In this document: positions 60,817 through 64,000 of the stretch, piece by piece
How the letters are laid out: each line of letters opens with the position of its first letter
Position numbering within the stretch: the stretch's first letter is position 1
From: Flaccisagitta enflata
Taxonomy: Eukaryota > Chaetognatha > Sagittoidea > Aphragmophora
Length of the DNA stretch: 64,000 bases
Direction: 5' to 3'
NCBI GenBank assembly: GCA_965153355.1
Contig: OZ231127.1
Span: 8,742,001-8,806,000 of the forward strand
Position numbers and translations under genes: made by a program
The notes under the pieces: model-generated
The model's input: only the letters and a program-made list of their open reading frames with translations
Database searches by the model: none
Told to the model about the DNA's origin: nothing

Positions 60817-61141
60817 ACTCAATAGATTTTAAGTGCAAGGTAAGATGAAAAATTATCAATTTTGTATTTTTCTCAAAAGGCGCCATATAAAAAAATTTCT
60901 TTAAAGGAGGATCCTACTTCAGGAAGTCCATCTAGAGTGTAAGCAAGCAGAATATCCAGAGTACTACTCAAAACCACCTGGCGGTAGTTTGAACGGATGG
61001 TGCCGGATACACGGCAATCCAGTCTCGGACGGTTGTGCAGGAGCAGTAATGCGAAAACCGCTTGCAATTCCAGAAATATTTCGGACGGATGGACGGACTG
61101 ACCGACATGGAAAGGTGTTGAGTCGCGTGTCCGCGACTAAA

Positions 61142-61217
61142 AACGAAAGAAAAAAAGAAAGAAACAAAGAAGCAAAGAAAGAGGCAAAGAAAAAGAAAAG
61201 AAAGAAAGTAAGTAGGA

Positions 61218-61281
<64 letters not shown>

Positions 61282-61300
61282 AAGAAAGAAAGAATGAAAG
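61142..61300. repeat. GAAA array growing from an A element tail
   Basis: The A terminus CGCGACTAAAAACGAAAGAA passes without a break into GAAAGAAAC units and then a regular (GAAA)n array at 61203-61300. Confidence 0.92.
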
Positions 61301-62338
61301 AAATATATACGATAAAATATGATGAGGCTCTTTTTGAAGAGGGCGATGTTGACAAAACGATGACGTTGATCATGAATATGGTGATTTGATGATGATGTTC
61401 ACGCTATGCTAATACGCGTCGAAGAATTCGAAAGAAGAAACATTGGGAGAAAAATCGTCATGAAATCTTTTGCTTGAACATTTTCCCGAACGAATTTGCG
61501 GTAGACCCGGAAAGCGTCATCATCGACCATAAGTTTGATCGTATCATCAGCGTCGTTTTCGTTTATGAAATCATTTTTTCTTTTATAGGATTTGATTGCT
61601 GATAATTCTTTGTCTGTTTTTATAATTCAATCAGATTTGGTTTCCTCTGATGACGCGGAGTGAAGCACGGACTCGCTGATGAACCAGATTGAAACTAATC
61701 AACAAGTGACTATTTCTAAAGCTTTACCGAGCCATCAAAAAGGAAGTCCAGCGGCTATCATCATCATCATCGCTTCCGAAATTAAATGATTAAATGATTT
61801 TTTTCATTGCGGTGTGTTGTGGGCTGATAAATGTCCAAAATTGAATATTACTAAACGCGCTTTGATTTGTATGATTAGTCACTGATGCTCATTTGAATGA
61901 ATTGAATAGTATATTGTTTAAACTGATGTTATTTACCTAAAAGAATATTTCGACCTTTTATGTGGGGAACATGTATAAATGCTAAAAATGTAAGTAATTA
62001 CCCCATCTCTTAGCTTGATGCTTCTTTGGCATGGTGCTTATGCTAATTTGCATAATGCCGTTCACAATCAAGATGTCACAAGATAGGGTATGAACAATTA
62101 AAACATAATTTCAACATCTTCGGCATTCAATTTAAAGCTGATGTTGACAATGACTGTCAGAATTGACAGACAATGCAAAAGAAGGCAGCGCTAACTGGTC
62201 GTAACGGTCGTAAAGGTGTTGGGCATGATTTAGTTTAAAGAAGAAAACTAGTTGAATACGGTAAACGACTATTCAGGCTGAACGAAACACTTGGTCTTCA
62301 ATCCATATGTTCTTGTTTGTCTCTTTGGTCTTGGTCTT
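61301..62338. other. Low-copy sequence, no gene called
   Basis: 61399-61626 is open on both strands. The minus frame contains AFRVYRKFVRENVQAKDFM, which looks protein-like, but splice signals are weak and the overlapping plus frame is equally open. Nothing else recognised. Confidence 0.35.
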
Positions 62339-62447
62339 CATCTTCTTCTTCTTCTTCTTCTTCTTCTTCTTCTTCTTCTTCTTCTTCTTCTTCTTCTTCT
62401 TCTTCTTCTTCTTCTTCTTCTTCTTCTTTTTCTTCTCCTTCTTTTTC
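62339..62447. repeat. (CTT)n microsatellite
   Basis: CTT array with TTTTTCTTC interruptions at the end. Confidence 0.96.
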
Positions 62448-62555
62448 TTCTTCTTCTCTTCCTTTTTATGTTTTCGGTTCACTTTAACACTTTGCTTTTC
62501 TTTGTCTTTCCTTCTTCTTTTTTTTTTTTTGTTTTACTTGTTCTTCTTGTTCATC

Positions 62556-62651
62556 TTTTACCTCACTGCTCCTGCCCAAATGGTCTATTGACCTTAAAAA
62601 CAGCCCATGCTCAACTGCACGCAACTGGGGTAGCCATGTTTCTGGCCTTGT
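62556..62651 (+). repeat. Family A fragment, 3' end
   Basis: CTCACTGCTCCTGCCCAAAT, CTGCACGCAACTGGGGTAGC and terminal TCTGGCCTTGTTC. Confidence 0.8.
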
Positions 62652-62962
62652 TCATAGAATGAAACGGTTGAAGAAATATCGAATTTAAAAAAAAAAAGAT
62701 GATTATTTTTTTTGCCATTTTTGAAAATGAAGTTCAATTTTCTCAGCAACCGCTCAACTGATTCACATGAAATTTTACACAGATTAACTACTTTTTCTGA
62801 TTTTCTGAAGATTAAAATATTTCGATCATTTTTAGCAAATGGCTGTCATTTTTTACCATCAAGATTCCAGATAGGTTGACTTTTGAGGCCAATAGAGCCC
62901 TGGGTCGCAACTGGACGCAGGCAAAACCATATATAGGCATGATCAGCACCCAAAGTACTAAC
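62652..62962. other. Unassigned sequence
   Basis: No feature recognised. Confidence 0.4.
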
Positions 62963-62964
62963 TA

Positions 62965-63560
62965 GCTCATAAATATACGGACACCTACTCATATTCATAG
63001 TAGCTAAACTTCAATATCCTATAGAAAAATAAAGGTAGATCAACAAACTATAACAAAAAATCTTCCATTCAAGACCAAGCAAAGCTCAGTGGCTCAATCC
63101 GTTTTCAAATGAGAGCGTTTTGAAGAAAAACTGTCATTTTACCAAAATCGAATTTAAAGGTTTTCAGTTTAAATCATTAAATGACAGCCTACATAGAAAG
63201 AGCTCCTAAATCCAAATAGATTGGCAAAAATCATTCTGCTTGACCTCATTAGATCACATTTTTACTAAATATTTTGAATATTGAAAAAATTGGAGGCTGA
63301 AGTTATATTTTTTGCTCTAAAATTATCTAATATCAAAAGAAAACAAAAGAAAAATCCATGACTTTTTGTTGCTTACTGAGAAATTAAGGATAGACAGATT
63401 TTAGTAAAAAAATCATCGACCAATCCGATAGAAACTCGTTACAGAAGTTCTTGATAGATCAAAATACCATATGATTACTAAAAATGATCTAATGGGATAT
63501 ATATTTCATTCAGTGAATCAAAATGCAAATCGTTATCCAGCTGTCCGTATATTTATGAGC
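62965..63560. mobile_element. Element F, complete, 596 bp
   Basis: Inverted ends of 19 bp, GCTCATAAATATACGGACA and its complement, with TA on both sides (62963-62964, 63561-63562), as in Tc1/mariner-like MITEs. The body matches 48709-49294. No transposase frame. Confidence 0.85.
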
Positions 63561-63562
63561 TA

Positions 63563-64000
63563 GATGGTACTTCAAATTAGTGGTGGTAGGAATAACTGCA
63601 AGTGCCCGCGTTACTAGTTACAGCTATGAAAAACTGAAAATCGTCGAAAAGAGAATATACAGGAAAAAAGAGGGGTAAAAAGATAGGTAAATAGAGGAAT
63701 CAGTTCCTCTACGACTTATACCCTCAGAAAGTATCCCTGGGGGGTCAGATACATGGCTTAGTTGGTTTGAAACATCTATTGGTGTAACTACAGTGTCCAA
63801 TTCAAAAAAGGGTAAAAATTTTTTTAAAAATGAATAAAATTGGGTAGTGGCCTTACAGAGGGGCCTGCTCAGATCCTGGCATGTTAAAATCGATTTTTTT
63901 TATTGTTATGACCCACTGTATAACAAAGAACCAATTTTGGAAAAAGTCACTTTTGCTGATTTTTGGCAAAATAATTCCTCCTCAGGGAAGTCAGTGGGTT
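63563..64000. other. Unassigned sequence at window edge
   Basis: No gene or repeat recognised. Confidence 0.4.

Larger units (their letters stand above)
59297..61001. mobile_element. Element J, about 110 bp inverted ends
   Basis: The left end has CCATCCATTCAAACTACCGC, interrupted by element I, then TACTCTGAATTTTTTGCTTG and CTGGATGGACTTCTTGAATT. The right end (60875-61001) is its complement, for example AAACTACCGCC read backwards as GGCGGTAGTTT. GCCGG at both flanks (59292-59296, 61002-61006) suggests a 5 bp target duplication. No transposase frame is seen. Confidence 0.7.
59286..61141 (-). repeat. Family A element split by element J
   Basis: AACAAGGCCGG (to 59296) and GCCGGATACACGGCAATCCA (from 61002) form one A start, with GCCGG present on both sides of J. 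The rest of A runs to the hairpin GTCGCGTGTCCGCGAC and TAAAAAC at 61141. Confidence 0.8.

Noticed and set aside
61399-61626. 75-codon minus-strand frame with AFRVYRKFVRENVQ, considered as an exon.
   Set aside because: Splice signals are weak and the plus strand is equally open over the same stretch, so coding cannot be assigned.

Overview
This window is nuclear DNA of an animal, most likely an invertebrate. One gene is interrupted by GT-AG introns and encodes a ceramide-kinase-like enzyme. One retroelement carries a BEL/Pao-type gag, a superfamily known from metazoans. DNA transposon remnants of Tc1/mariner, hAT, Mutator-like and piggyBac-like type are common, and simple repeats take up a very large share of the sequence. 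There are no bacterial operons, CRISPR arrays, rRNA genes or credible tRNA genes. The species cannot be named from the sequence.

Protein-coding content is thin. The best host gene is on the minus strand: four exons at 40082-39849, 39357-39131, 38945-38432 and 37890-37706. They join in phase into about 386 residues of a lipid kinase. The 5' exons and the last exon are not visible. A last exon with a membrane segment (26503-26324), a possible EF-hand exon (10989-10817) and a possible last exon (13673-13938) are weaker calls. An RNA-binding, zinc-knuckle ORF (17773-16619) looks like a retroelement ORF1/gag protein.

Most of the window is layered mobile DNA. The dominant family, called A here, starts with an AGTCGCG/AGTTGCG hairpin after TTTTT, has a run of GGTC/CGTC tetranucleotides, and ends in CTCCTGCCCACCCGTCCGCGACT...GTATCCGGCCTTGTT; (+) means that direction. 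Variant C ends instead in GTGACCCTGCGTCACTTG. Composite copies (B) also carry a GGGCAGCGGCCCCAAAGGGG core and a 20-22 bp minisatellite. I count about 30 A/B/C copies, many used as landing sites by other elements.

Layout: 0-10 kb holds composite and A repeats, hAT-type MITEs (one with an exact 8 bp target duplication), repeat K with a GT array, and a deleted Tc1 element. 10-20 kb holds a second K copy filled with nested elements, and the ORF1-like gene. 20-27 kb is quieter. At 27.7-36.7 kb lies an almost intact 8,969 bp LTR element with a gag but no recognisable pol, inserted inside an A element. 37.7-40.1 kb is the kinase gene. At 41.9-43.5 kb is a 1,679 bp miniature LTR element. 46.8-55.3 kb is bounded by inverted ends of one element (H) and packed with later insertions. 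55-59 kb is dominated by microsatellites. At 59.3-61.1 kb an A element contains element J, which contains a MULE-like element and another A copy. The most notable items are the gag-only LTR element, the miniature LTR element, the A/B repeat family and the nested insertions whose target duplications can be read directly.
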